DNA from: Alphaproteobacteria bacterium
Lineage (GTDB): Bacteria > Pseudomonadota > Alphaproteobacteria > UBA8366 > Aestuariispiraceae
Reading direction: 5' to 3'
Length of the DNA stretch: 64,000 nt
Assembly (NCBI GenBank): GCA_006844765.1
Contig: SPJV01000104.1
Location: 10,962-74,961, forward strand
Shown here in pieces: positions 52,873 through 62,194 of this stretch. The notes beneath the pieces were generated by a model. The model had not been told where the DNA came from. It did no database searches and saw nothing but the letters and a program-made list of their open reading frames with translations. Position numbers and translations under genes: made by a program. Numbering within the stretch: the first letter of the stretch is position 1; every line of letters starts with the position of its first letter.

Positions 52873-55131
52873 ATGAGCCAGAAGATTACCGACGAAGATG
52901 CCCTTAACTTTCACTCGACGGGTCGGCCGGGGAAGGTCGAAGTCACGCCGACAAAGCCACTGACAACCCAGCGCGATCTCTCGCTCGCTTATTCGCCGGG
53001 CGTTGCGGTTCCTTGTTTGCGCATCGCGGAAGATGAATCCGCTGCCTATGAGTATACCGCGCGCGGGAACATGGTCGCGGTGATCTCCAACGGGACAGCG
53101 GTTTTGGGTCTCGGCAATATCGGCGCGCTGGCCTCAAAGCCGGTGATGGAAGGAAAGGCAGTGCTATTCAAGCGCTTCGCCGACGTCGATTCCATCGATC
53201 TGGAAGTGAACACCGAAGATGTTGATGAGTTCGTCAACTGCGTGCGCTTCCTGGGTAAGAGCTTCGGCGGGATCAATCTGGAAGATATCAAGGCGCCGGA
53301 ATGCTTCATCATCGAACAGCGCCTGCGCGAAGAGATGGAAATCCCGGTCTTCCATGATGACCAGCATGGGACCGCCATCATCGCCGCTGCCGGCTTGCTG
53401 AACGCGCTGCATTTGACCGGTCGCGATGTGAAGGAATGCCGCATCGTTGTAAACGGCGCCGGGGCTGCCGCGACGGCTTGTGTGGAGCTCATCAAGGCGA
53501 TTGGTGTGCCACATAGCAATGTCACGATGTGTGATTCACGCGGCGTGATCTATAAGGGCCGCGAGAAAGGCATGAACCAGTGGAAGTCAGCGCATGCGGT
53601 TGAGACCGAAGCGCGCTCGCTGGAAGAAGCGCTGCAAGGTGCTGATGCCTTCTTTGGTCTATCGGTTAAGGGTGCGCTGACCGGTGAAATGGTCCGGGGC
53701 ATGGGCGAAAAGCCAATCATCTTTGCCATGGCAAACCCGGATCCGGAGATTACGCCGTCGGAAGTGACTGCCGTGCGTGATGATGCGATCATGGCGACCG
53801 GGCGCTCTGATTTCCCGAACCAAGTGAACAATGTATTGGGCTTCCCGTATATTTTCCGGGGTGCGCTGGATGTCCGGGCGCGGACCATCAATGACGAGAT
53901 GAAAATCGCGGCGGCGCGGGCAATTGCGGATCTGGCACGCGAAGATGTGCCGGATGAAGTTGCCTCGGCCTATGGCGGACGCAGCCTGCAATATGGTCCG
54001 GAATACATCATCCCGGCACCGTTCGATCCGCGTTTGATTGTGGCGGTACCGGCAGCGGTGGCGCGGGCGGCGATGGATTCGGGTGTTGCCCAGAAGCCTA
54101 TCCTCGACATGGATGAATATGAGCAGCAGTTGCGCGAACGGCTCGACCCGACCGCATCGATGCTGCACTTCATCTTCGAAAAAGTCCGCCAGTACGAAAA
54201 GCGCGTTACCTTTGCGGAGGGAGAGGACGAGCGGGTCATCCGCGCCGCCTTTGCCTTCCAGGCCGGGGGCTATGGCCGTCCGATCCTGGTTGGTCGGGAA
54301 GATATTGTCCGTCAGAAGATCACATCGCTTGGTCTTGAAGGGGCGGGTGAGGTTGAAATCATCAATGCCCGCGTGAATGAGGATAACGACCGTTACACGG
54401 ATTATCTTTATGAACGTTTGCAGCGGAAGGGCTTCATGCGCCGTGACTGCCAGCGGATGGTCAATCAGGACCGCAACGTTTTTGCGGCCTGTATGCTGGC
54501 AACCGGCGATACGGATGCCATGGTCACTGGTGCGACCCGTGCTTTCAATGTTGCCTATGACGAGATCTCCCGGGTGATTGATCCTGTTGAGGGGCGGCAA
54601 CCAATCGGGCTCGCCATCATGTTGGTGCGCGGGAAGACCTTGTTTGTGGCTGATACCTCAATCACTGAGCTTCCGAACGGTCCGCAATTGGCGGATATCG
54701 CCATGGATGCGGCGGACTTCGCCCGTCAGATGGGTCGGGAACCGCGGGTGGCTTTCTTGTCATCTTCGAATTTTGGGAACCCGTCGCGACCTCAAACAGA
54801 CCGTGTTATGGATGCGGTGCGGGTGCTGGACGAGCGGGGCGCCGATTTTGAGTATGATGGCGACATGGCAGCGAATGTGGCGCTGAATCATGAGCTGATG
54901 GAGCGTCTCTATCCCTTCTGCCGGCTGAATGGGGCAGCGAATGTGTTGGTGATGCCGGGGCTTCACTCCGCCCATATCGTGACCCGTATGATGCAGGAAA
55001 TCGGCGGTGGGACCTTTATCGGTCCGCTGTTGATCGGGATGTCGAAGCCTGTCCAGATCGTACAAATGGGGGCTGGGGTCAATGACCTCGTCTCCATGGC
55101 GGCCTTGGCGGCACATGATGCGATTGACTAG
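52873..55131 (+). CDS. maeB: NADP-dependent malic enzyme with C-terminal phosphotransacetylase-like domain
   Basis: The 752-residue protein is a MaeB-type fusion. The malic domain (to about 430) has SLAYSPGVAVPCLRIAEDES, GGINLEDIKAPECF, PVFHDDQHGTAIIAAAGLLN and ILVVNGAG-like RIVVNGAGAAATACVELIKA. The PTA-like domain follows (about 440-752). It decarboxylates malate to pyruvate with NADP; the PTA-like domain usually senses acetyl-CoA and is not an active enzyme. It is divergent from mutS and upstream of phoR by 91 bp. Confidence 0.95.
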   Translation: MSQKITDEDALNFHSTGRPGKVEVTPTKPLTTQRDLSLAYSPGVAVPCLRIAEDESAAYEYTARGNMVAVISNGTAVLGLGNIGALASKPVMEGKAVLFKRFADVDSIDLEVNTEDVDEFVNCVRFLGKSFGGINLEDIKAPECFIIEQRLREEMEIPVFHDDQHGTAIIAAAGLLNALHLTGRDVKECRIVVNGAGAAATACVELIKAIGVPHSNVTMCDSRGVIYKGREKGMNQWKSAHAVETEARSLEEALQGADAFFGLSVKGALTGEMVRGMGEKPIIFAMANPDPEITPSEVTAVRDDAIMATGRSDFPNQVNNVLGFPYIFRGALDVRARTINDEMKIAAARAIADLAREDVPDEVASAYGGRSLQYGPEYIIPAPFDPRLIVAVPAAVARAAMDSGVAQKPILDMDEYEQQLRERLDPTASMLHFIFEKVRQYEKRVTFAEGEDERVIRAAFAFQAGGYGRPILVGREDIVRQKITSLGLEGAGEVEIINARVNEDNDRYTDYLYERLQRKGFMRRDCQRMVNQDRNVFAACMLATGDTDAMVTGATRAFNVAYDEISRVIDPVEGRQPIGLAIMLVRGKTLFVADTSITELPNGPQLADIAMDAADFARQMGREPRVAFLSSSNFGNPSRPQTDRVMDAVRVLDERGADFEYDGDMAANVALNHELMERLYPFCRLNGAANVLVMPGLHSAHIVTRMMQEIGGGTFIGPLLIGMSKPVQIVQMGAGVNDLVSMAALAAHDAID

Positions 55132-55182
55132 ATCGGTAAGGGGTCCGCATAGGGTCGGCCATCGGTGGGGCCAAGGGCTGCG

Positions 55183-55214
55183 GTAAGGGCAGAAGTAAGG
55201 GCAAAAGTAAGGAT
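55183..55214 (+). repeat. 12-bp tandem repeat in the phoR leader
   Basis: GTAAGG occurs at 55183, 55195 and 55207 with exact 12-bp spacing (GTAAGGGCAGAA, GTAAGGGCAAAA, GTAAGGATCG), just before the phoR ATG at 55223. The last copy supplies the Shine-Dalgarno AAGGA. The copies may be upstream decoy or standby ribosome sites. Confidence 0.6.
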
Positions 55215-55222
55215 CGTCAGAA

Positions 55223-56590
55223 ATGGCATTTACGGGTTGGCGATCTTTCTTGATGGCCTTGGCGCCGCCTTTTGTGGTGCTTGCCTTTTTGGTGGCGAAT
55301 GACCTGCTGCAGCCGGGTGTTGCGGTAGCCATCGCTGCTGCTGTTCTGGTTGGCGTAGCCCTTGCCGCGCGCCGACGGGCGGCAACCGAACGGGCTATGC
55401 TGGAACGGCTCAATCGCCTGCAGACGGAAGCCCGGTCGCAGATTGAAGACGTCGATCGGAAAGCCCGGGTCGCGGATCGAATTGTTTCTTCCCTACCTGA
55501 TCCGATCTTCTTTCTGACCGCGGATCGGCGTGTTGCCCGGGTCAACCGGGCGGCGGGCCGGGTCACGGACATTGATCCCATCGGTCGGGATCTGGGTGAG
55601 ATTATTCGGGATCCCGGACTTATCGAAGGGGTTGATGGTGCCCTGCGCGATGGCGGCCCCCGTGCCGTGGAAGTTGTTCTTCACGCGCCGGTCGAGACTT
55701 CCTATCTGGTACGAATTGAACCACTGCCTGAGGCGGTCGGTAGTGTTTTGAGTATGGACACCCGGGACGATGCGCGCCCAGACCCAGGGCAAGAGTCTCG
55801 CCAGGAATCTAGACGAGAAGCCCGATCCGGGCGGACAGCGAATGACATGCCGACCCTTCTGGTCGACTTCCAGGATGTCACCAACCTGATCCGTTCAGAG
55901 CGGATGCGCGCGGATTTCGTGGCCAATGTCAGTCACGAGCTGCGCACACCGCTAACCAGCCTGATCGGCTTTGTGGAAACGCTGCAGGGCCCAGCACGGG
56001 ATGACGAGAATGCCCGTGAGAAGTTCCTGGCGATCATGCAGGAACAGGCAAGCCGCATGCTGCTGATCATTCGTGACTTGTTAAGTCTGTCACGGATCGA
56101 GTTGGATGAGCATAGCCCGCCACAGGATCGGGTTGAGCTTCAGGATGTTACGACAGCTATTCTGGACACGTTGGGTCCGACAGCGGCGGAAAGAGGCGCC
56201 AGCATCGATGTCGCCTTGGATGACGGATTGCCAGCAGTGCGCGGTGATGTCGATCAATTGGTCCAGGTGCTTCAGAACCTGGTAGAAAATGCGATCAAAT
56301 ATGGCGGTGAGGGTGGTGTCGTTACCATTGTGGGCTCACGTCATGACGCGCATCGTGTCTCACTGGCGGTCTCCGATACCGGGCCCGGTATTCCGGCAGA
56401 ATACATCCCGCGTTTGACCGAGAGGTTCTATCGCGTCGATGCAGCCCGATCACGGGACTTGGGAGGCACAGGGCTCGGCCTGGCGATTGTGAAGCATATT
56501 ATCAACCGGCATCGCGGTCGCTTGACCATTACCAGCAAGCAAGGTGTCGGCAGCTGTTTCACGGTAATCCTACCAATTGCCCAGGATTGA
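55223..56590 (+). CDS. phoR: Phosphate regulon sensor histidine kinase PhoR
   Basis: The 455-residue kinase has two N-terminal hydrophobic segments (about 8-27 and 32-50), a PAS domain (about 85-220), a HisKA domain with ANVSHELRTPLTSL (phospho-His at 238) and an ATPase with QNLVENAIKYGGEGG, VSDTGPGIPAEY and DLGGTGLGLAIVKHII. A charged linker rich in Arg, Glu and Ser (about 183-206) interrupts the PAS region. It senses phosphate through the Pst-PhoU complex. It is followed by pstSCAB-phoU-phoB on the same strand. Confidence 0.93.
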   Translation: MAFTGWRSFLMALAPPFVVLAFLVANDLLQPGVAVAIAAAVLVGVALAARRRAATERAMLERLNRLQTEARSQIEDVDRKARVADRIVSSLPDPIFFLTADRRVARVNRAAGRVTDIDPIGRDLGEIIRDPGLIEGVDGALRDGGPRAVEVVLHAPVETSYLVRIEPLPEAVGSVLSMDTRDDARPDPGQESRQESRREARSGRTANDMPTLLVDFQDVTNLIRSERMRADFVANVSHELRTPLTSLIGFVETLQGPARDDENAREKFLAIMQEQASRMLLIIRDLLSLSRIELDEHSPPQDRVELQDVTTAILDTLGPTAAERGASIDVALDDGLPAVRGDVDQLVQVLQNLVENAIKYGGEGGVVTIVGSRHDAHRVSLAVSDTGPGIPAEYIPRLTERFYRVDAARSRDLGGTGLGLAIVKHIINRHRGRLTITSKQGVGSCFTVILPIAQD

Positions 56591-56799
56591 CAGCTTGTCG
56601 CAGGCGCGCGTCATCAAACCGTAATAATTCCATCATAAAAGGGCAGCGCTCCATCCTTATGGAAGGGGGCAACGTTATAGAAGCGGTCTGGACGTTCCGT
56701 GAGGGGAACCCCGGAATGCCGGTTTCTATAGCGGAAATGTCGTCCCTTGTCCGCCGATCTGGTGGACACGACTGTTTCTCACGGAGAAGAGTGAAACAC

Positions 56800-57951
56800 A
56801 TGAAAATCCTCTCGAAGTCATTCGCCGTCGCAGCTGCGGTCGGCGTCATCACCGCAGCTGGCGCCGCACAGGCACAGAACCGCGACCACATCCACATCGT
56901 CGGTTCTTCGACCGTTTTCCCATTCGCTACGGCGGTTGCGGAAACCTTCGGTCGCACCAGCGGTTTCAAGACCCCGGTCATCGAATCCACCGGTTCAGGC
57001 GGTGGCCTGAAACTGTTCTGCGCCGGCACCGGCCTGGCGCACCCGGACATCACCAACGCCTCGCGTCGGATCAAGTCCTCGGAAGTTGAGAAATGTGCCA
57101 AGAACGGCATCGCCGACATCACCGAAATCAAGATCGGTTATGATGGTATCGTTCTCTCGAACTCCAAAGCATCCGCTCAGATGTCCCTGACCCGCAAGCA
57201 GATCTTCCTGGCGCTCGCCGCGAAGGTTCCGAATGCTGATGGTAAGCTGATCAACAACCCATACAAAAAATGGTCCGACATCGACAGCTCGCTGCCGAAC
57301 GTAGAAATCGAAGTTCTGGGCCCGCCCCCGACCTCCGGTACGCGTGATGCCTTCGCCGAATTGGCTCTGGGTGGCGGTGCGAAGAAATTCGCTGACCTGA
57401 AAACCCTCCGTAAGTCCAAAGACGAAGCCGAAATCGTTGCTCTGATGGAGAAAATGGGCCTGTCGAAAGACATGTGGACCGCCATCAAAGACAAGAAGGC
57501 TAAAAAAGGTAAAAAAGCCAAAGGTAAAGACGTCTTCAAAGCGATCGCTTATGCGGTTCGTGAAGATGGCGCCTGGATCGAAGCGGGTGAGAACGACAAC
57601 CTGATCGTTAACAAGCTCGATGCCAACCCGGATGCTTTCGGCGTCTTCGGTTTCTCCTTCCTCGACCAGAACTCCGACAAGCTGCAGGGTTCGATCATCG
57701 AAGGTACCGCACCGGAATTCGAAGCAATCGGTGACGGCTCCTACCCGGTTTCCCGTTCGCTGTTCTTCTACGTGAAGAAAGCGCATGTTGGTAAAGTCCC
57801 GGGCATCCAGGAATACCTGGCCGAATTCACCTCCGACAAAGCTTGGGGTGATGAAGGTTATCTGGCAGAAAAGGGTCTGATCCCGATGCCGGCAGAAGAG
57901 CGTGCCAGCTTTAAGGCAGCTGCTGAAGGTCTTACCAACCTCTCCATGTAA
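56800..57951 (+). CDS. pstS: Phosphate-binding protein PstS
   Basis: The 383-residue protein has a signal peptide (MKILSKSFAVAAAVGVITAA, cleavage after AQA near residue 26) and the PstS motif HIVGSSTVFPFATAVAETF and STGSGGGLKLFCAGTG, then SGTRDAFAELALGGGAKK. Codon use is more biased than in neighbours, as expected of a strongly expressed gene. A Lys-rich insert (residues 230-243, nine lysines of 14) is unusual. The frame is open from 56587, but the ATG at 56800 begins the signal peptide. Confidence 0.95.
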   Translation: MKILSKSFAVAAAVGVITAAGAAQAQNRDHIHIVGSSTVFPFATAVAETFGRTSGFKTPVIESTGSGGGLKLFCAGTGLAHPDITNASRRIKSSEVEKCAKNGIADITEIKIGYDGIVLSNSKASAQMSLTRKQIFLALAAKVPNADGKLINNPYKKWSDIDSSLPNVEIEVLGPPPTSGTRDAFAELALGGGAKKFADLKTLRKSKDEAEIVALMEKMGLSKDMWTAIKDKKAKKGKKAKGKDVFKAIAYAVREDGAWIEAGENDNLIVNKLDANPDAFGVFGFSFLDQNSDKLQGSIIEGTAPEFEAIGDGSYPVSRSLFFYVKKAHVGKVPGIQEYLAEFTSDKAWGDEGYLAEKGLIPMPAEERASFKAAAEGLTNLSM

Positions 57952-57965
57952 GCTGTTTCGAGATT

Positions 57966-57998
57966 GGGGCGGCGGCCGGTTTCCGGTCGCCGTTCCCC
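57966..57998 (+). promoter_or_regulatory. Hairpin between pstS and pstC
   Basis: GGCGGCCGG (57971-57979) and CCGGTCGCC (57983-57991) can pair over nine base pairs with one G-U, inside a GGGG/CCCC clamp (57966-57998), and a 3-nt loop TTT. It lies 15 nt after the pstS stop. It is probably a stabiliser or attenuator that raises PstS over the membrane genes. Confidence 0.6.
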
Positions 57999-58095
57999 GT
58001 CTCTTCCATTCTCGTTTCTCTCAACATAATTCGTTTGTCGATTTTCTTTTGGTCTCGCGCGGGGGAACTAACGCGCGTTGGGGAGGCATCCTGCC

Positions 58096-59481
58096 ATGTT
58101 GCAATGGATTTTCCTGATTGGTCTTCTGGCTTTGCTGGCCAGTGCCTACAAGATCGGCACCGGAACGGCGCTTGGCCGGGCCAGTGCCACAGGTGAGCGC
58201 CTGCATTCGCTGCCTGGATACTACGGCGCCTATACGGTTCTCTGGGCCGCCTTTCCGGCGCTGGTTCTTATCGCGATTTGGGCCATCCTGCAGGGTGGTT
58301 TGATCGAAGGGATCATCGTTTCCGAACTGCCGGAAAAGCTTCGGGTCCTGCCTGAGAACGAGCTTGGCCTTGTTATGAACGACGTCCGCAATATTGCGGC
58401 GGGCGCATTCGGAACGGGCGACGATGTCGATCCGGCGGTCAAGGCGGCGGCGATGCACCTCCGTAGCCTTGAAGATATGAGCAGCTGGGCGATGCTTGCT
58501 GCTGCGCTGGCTGCAGCGGCTGCCGGGCTATTTTTGGCACGGAAGCGGTTGGAACCGGAATTTCGGGCCCGCAACCAAGTTGAACGTATCGTCATGTGGT
58601 TCCTGATGGGCAGTTCTACCATCGCGATTTTGACGACGGTTGGAATTGTCCTGTCTCTGTTGTTTGAGGCTTGGCGTTTCTTCGAACAAATTCCGCCGTT
58701 GGATTTCCTCTTTGGCCTGGAATGGTCGCCACAAACGGCGATCCGTGATGATCAGGTTGGGTCTTCGGGTGCCTTTGGTGCGATCCCGGTCTTTGCCGGC
58801 ACGATGCTGATCTCGCTGCTGGCCATGATGGTCGCCGCACCGATCGGTTTGTTCGCCGCTATCTATATGGCGGAGTATGCCAGCCCGAGGTTCCGCGCGA
58901 TCGTGAAGCCGGTACTGGAAATCTTGGCCGGGATCCCGACCGTCGTTTACGGCTTCTTCGCAGCGCTTACCATGGCCCCCTTCTTCAGGGAAATGGGGGA
59001 TCTGTTGGGCTTCGATGTTGCTTCACAGAGTGCGCTGGCCGCCGGGGTGGTGATGGGGGTCATGATTATCCCCTTCGTTTCCTCGCTGTCGGATGATGTT
59101 ATCACCGCCGTGCCGCGCTCCCTCCGGGAAGGGTCCTATGGGCTTGGCGCCACGAAGTCTGAAACCATTCGCAAGGTTATCATCCCGGCCGCATTGCCGG
59201 GGATCGTCGGTTCGCTGCTTCTGGCTGTCAGCCGGGCGATTGGTGAGACGATGATCGTTGTCATGGCGGCGGGTTTGTCCGCGAACCTGACGGGGAACCC
59301 CTTCGAGGCGGTAACCACGGTGACGGTGCAGATTGTGACCCTGCTGGTCGGTGACCAGGAGTTTGACAGCGCCAAGACGCTCGCGGCTTTCGCCCTGGGA
59401 TTGGTGCTGTTCTTTGTCACGCTGATCCTCAACGTGATCGCCCTTCATGTGGTGCGCAAGTACCGCGAACAATACGATTGA
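58096..59481 (+). CDS. pstC: Phosphate ABC transporter permease PstC
   Basis: The 461-residue permease has an N-terminal extension with two to three hydrophobic segments and a soluble loop absent from E. coli PstC (about 320), then the core with AEYASPRFRAIVKPVLEILA and GATKSETIRKVIIPAALPGI. It is paired with PstA. The ATG at 58096 has GGGAGG upstream; the frame is open from a TTG at 58078. Confidence 0.94.
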   Translation: MLQWIFLIGLLALLASAYKIGTGTALGRASATGERLHSLPGYYGAYTVLWAAFPALVLIAIWAILQGGLIEGIIVSELPEKLRVLPENELGLVMNDVRNIAAGAFGTGDDVDPAVKAAAMHLRSLEDMSSWAMLAAALAAAAAGLFLARKRLEPEFRARNQVERIVMWFLMGSSTIAILTTVGIVLSLLFEAWRFFEQIPPLDFLFGLEWSPQTAIRDDQVGSSGAFGAIPVFAGTMLISLLAMMVAAPIGLFAAIYMAEYASPRFRAIVKPVLEILAGIPTVVYGFFAALTMAPFFREMGDLLGFDVASQSALAAGVVMGVMIIPFVSSLSDDVITAVPRSLREGSYGLGATKSETIRKVIIPAALPGIVGSLLLAVSRAIGETMIVVMAAGLSANLTGNPFEAVTTVTVQIVTLLVGDQEFDSAKTLAAFALGLVLFFVTLILNVIALHVVRKYREQYD

Positions 59482-59513
59482 TCCAGAGAGATTGAGGCTG
59501 GGGAGCGAATCCG

Positions 59514-61307
59514 ATGACCACTGCCGATCCGAATACCGATCTTCACGCGGAAGGTATTTCCGCTGCCGTTCAACGCACCATCAAAGGGCGCTATGCGGCT
59601 GAGTTCCGCTTCAAGGCTTATGGGTTGATCGCCATTGCCCTGGCGCTCAGTTTCCTGACTGTCCTGTTTGTCGATATCATCGGCAAGGGATACACGGCCT
59701 TCGTTCAGACCCATGTGGGTATCGAAGTTGATATCGACCCGGCATTGGTTGATCCGAAAGGTGATGGCAGCGTCGAGTCTCTCGGTAAGGGGGATTATCG
59801 CACGCTGATCCGCAATGCCTTTGCCGCGCAGTTCCCAGGGCTCAAGGGCCGGAAGAAGCGTCGTGAATTCTTCTCCATGCTTTCCGTCGGCTCTGAATAC
59901 GACCTGCGGGAACAAATCATGGCGGATCCGTCCATGGTCGGCACGAAGCAGACGCTTTGGGTCACCATGTCCGATGACGCCGACGTGCTCTCGAAAGGGC
60001 GCATGACGGAATTCACCGTCCGTGAGGGTAATGGCATTTTGTCGCCAACCGGAACTGAGGGCGAGATCAAGCTTCTGTCGACGTCTAACGACTTCACCGG
60101 GATCCTGGCGGATATTAAGGCCAAGCTGGCAGGACAGGCTGATAGCCTGGATCGCACCATCAACCGTGCACGGGAGCGGTTGACGAATATCGAAAACGCG
60201 ATGATCCGGCAGGGTGTATCTGAAGAACAGCGCGAACAGTTGACGACGGAACGCGAAGGCGCCGCCGCTGAACTTGCCCGCTTCGTTGAAAAGGCCGCGG
60301 GGCTACGGCACCGCTCTGAGAATGTCGGGGGTGATGAAGCGCTCGACAATTCGCTGTCCGGCTACATCGTCTCGATCAATGGCGGGAAACTAATCGCCAA
60401 GACTGTTGGGAATGCAGAGATCGCTGGTGAAGTCATCGTGCCGCTGGAAAGTGCCGCAGACTCGGCGGCTGGCGATTGGGAAATCACCGTGGTTGAAGCC
60501 CCGCCGGAAGCGCGTCAGATGAGCGACCGTCAAATCGCTTGGTATCTGGCGTTGAAAGAACGCGGCCTCGTCGAAAAACAGTTTAACACGACGATGTTCT
60601 CCGCCGGTGATAGTCGGGAGCCTGAATTGGCCGGGATTTGGGGGGCTGCTGTCGGTTCCTTCTTCACACTTATTGTGACCTTGCTGTTGAGCTTCCCGAT
60701 CGGTGTCATGACCGCTGTTTACCTGGAAGAGTTCGCACCGAAAAACAGACTAACGGACCTTATTGAGGTGAATATCAACAACCTCGCGGCGGTACCGTCG
60801 ATTGTTTTTGGTCTGTTGGGTCTTGCCGTATTCCTTAACTTCTTCGGCATGCCCCGCTCGGCTCCGCTGGTCGGTGGTATGGTGCTGACACTCATGACGC
60901 TGCCGACGATCATTATTTCGGCGCGCGCTGCCTTGAAGGCAGTGCCACCCTCGATCCGGGAAGCGGCATTGGGTATGGGCGCCTCCAGGCTGCAATGTAT
61001 CACGCACCATGTCTTGCCGCTTGCGATGCCCGGTATGCTGACCGGCACGATTATCGGCATGGCTCAAGCCCTGGGTGAGACCGCACCGCTGTTGATGATC
61101 GGGATGGTCGCGTTCATCGTGGATGTTCCGGGTGGTTTCACCGACCCATCGACGGTATTACCGGTACAGATTTACATCTGGGCGGACAGCCCGGAACGCG
61201 CATTCGTCGAACGTACCTCGGCGGCGATCATGGTGCTGCTCGGTTTTCTGATCAGCATGAACTTGATTGCTGTTGTCCTTCGTAAACGCTTCGAGCGGCG
61301 CTGGTAA
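59514..61307 (+). CDS. pstA: Phosphate ABC transporter permease PstA, long form
   Basis: The 597-residue permease is about twice the E. coli length. The N-terminal part has a DUF3333-like region with one TM segment (about 35-60) and a long soluble part with a probable coiled coil (about 195-265, rich in Glu, Arg and Gln). The C-terminal permease core has SFPIGVMTAVYLEEFAPKNR and ALKAVPPSIREAALGMGASR. It forms the channel with PstC. It lies 32 bp after pstC. Confidence 0.93.
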   Translation: MTTADPNTDLHAEGISAAVQRTIKGRYAAEFRFKAYGLIAIALALSFLTVLFVDIIGKGYTAFVQTHVGIEVDIDPALVDPKGDGSVESLGKGDYRTLIRNAFAAQFPGLKGRKKRREFFSMLSVGSEYDLREQIMADPSMVGTKQTLWVTMSDDADVLSKGRMTEFTVREGNGILSPTGTEGEIKLLSTSNDFTGILADIKAKLAGQADSLDRTINRARERLTNIENAMIRQGVSEEQREQLTTEREGAAAELARFVEKAAGLRHRSENVGGDEALDNSLSGYIVSINGGKLIAKTVGNAEIAGEVIVPLESAADSAAGDWEITVVEAPPEARQMSDRQIAWYLALKERGLVEKQFNTTMFSAGDSREPELAGIWGAAVGSFFTLIVTLLLSFPIGVMTAVYLEEFAPKNRLTDLIEVNINNLAAVPSIVFGLLGLAVFLNFFGMPRSAPLVGGMVLTLMTLPTIIISARAALKAVPPSIREAALGMGASRLQCITHHVLPLAMPGMLTGTIIGMAQALGETAPLLMIGMVAFIVDVPGGFTDPSTVLPVQIYIWADSPERAFVERTSAAIMVLLGFLISMNLIAVVLRKRFERRW

Positions 61308-61330
61308 GCCCGCAATCGGACGAGGAGAAA

Positions 61331-62149
61331 ATGATGTCCGCTGTTACTAAAGAACAAGCCGCCGCGACGGATACGACTGCGCCGGTTTCCGCATTGCCGA
61401 AGATGAAGGGCCGGAAGGTCTGTGTTCACTATGGCGAAAAACAAGCGTTGTTTGATGTCGATATCGATATCCTGGACAAGCAGGTTACGGCCCTGATCGG
61501 CCCCTCTGGCTGTGGGAAGTCCACCTTCCTGCGCTGCTTGAACCGGATGAATGATGTCGTTGATATCTGCCGGGTTTCTGGTGATGTCACGTTGGATGAC
61601 GGCGATATCTATGACTCCAAAGTCGATGTGGTGCATCTGCGCGCCCGGGTCGGCATGGTGTTCCAGAAGCCGAACCCTTTCCCGAAGACGATCTTCGAGA
61701 ACATTGCCTATGGGCCGCGCATCCATGGCCTGGCCAAAGACAAGACGACGCTTGAAGAGACAGTCGAAAAAAGCCTACGCCGTGCGGGGCTTTGGGAAGA
61801 AGTCAAGGATCGCCTTGATCAGCCGGGAACCGGACTTTCCGGTGGTCAGCAGCAGCGTCTGTGCATTGCGCGCGCTATTGCGGTTGAGCCGGAAGTCATC
61901 CTGATGGATGAGCCCTGCTCGGCGCTTGATCCGATTGCCACGGCGACCATCGAAGATCTGATCCACGAGTTGCGGGAAAACTTCACCATCGCAATCGTTA
62001 CACACTCCATGCAACAGGCTGCCCGTGTTTCTCAAAAAACTGCTTTCTTCCATCTCGGCAAGTTGATCGAATATGGGGATACGGAACAAATCTTTACCAA
62101 TCCGAAGCAGGAAAAAACCCAAGGCTATATCACGGGTCGTTTCGGGTAA
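61331..62149 (+). CDS. pstB: Phosphate ABC transporter ATP-binding protein PstB
   Basis: The 272-residue ATPase has Walker A GPSGCGKSTFLRCLNRMND, signature LSGGQQQRLCIARAIAVEPE and Walker B VILMDEPCSALDPIATATIE, exactly as in PstB. It begins 23 bp after pstA; either of two adjacent ATGs could be used. Confidence 0.97.
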   Translation: MMSAVTKEQAAATDTTAPVSALPKMKGRKVCVHYGEKQALFDVDIDILDKQVTALIGPSGCGKSTFLRCLNRMNDVVDICRVSGDVTLDDGDIYDSKVDVVHLRARVGMVFQKPNPFPKTIFENIAYGPRIHGLAKDKTTLEETVEKSLRRAGLWEEVKDRLDQPGTGLSGGQQQRLCIARAIAVEPEVILMDEPCSALDPIATATIEDLIHELRENFTIAIVTHSMQQAARVSQKTAFFHLGKLIEYGDTEQIFTNPKQEKTQGYITGRFG

Positions 62150-62156
62150 CGAAGAA

Positions 62157-62177
62157 ACAGCCCCAATTTGGGGCTGT
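62157..62177 (+). promoter_or_regulatory. Perfect 8-bp hairpin between pstB and phoU
   Basis: ACAGCCCC (62157-62164) pairs exactly with GGGGCTGT (62170-62177) around the loop AATTT, 8 nt after the pstB stop and 17 nt before the phoU ATG. There is no T-run after it, so it is not a full terminator; it may block ribosome entry or cap mRNA decay. Confidence 0.7.
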
Positions 62178-62194
62178 CAGAAAGGTCCACAATA

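Noticed and set aside
53659..54600. Minus-strand frame inside maeB
   Set aside because: Shadow of a 752-residue enzyme with conserved motifs.
56591..56799. Pho box upstream of pstS
   Set aside because: Only poorly spaced GTC/TCAT half-sites are present; no pair with the expected 11-bp spacing.
56995..57786. Minus-strand frame inside pstS
   Set aside because: Arises from the strongly biased codons of pstS; no motif or ribosome site.
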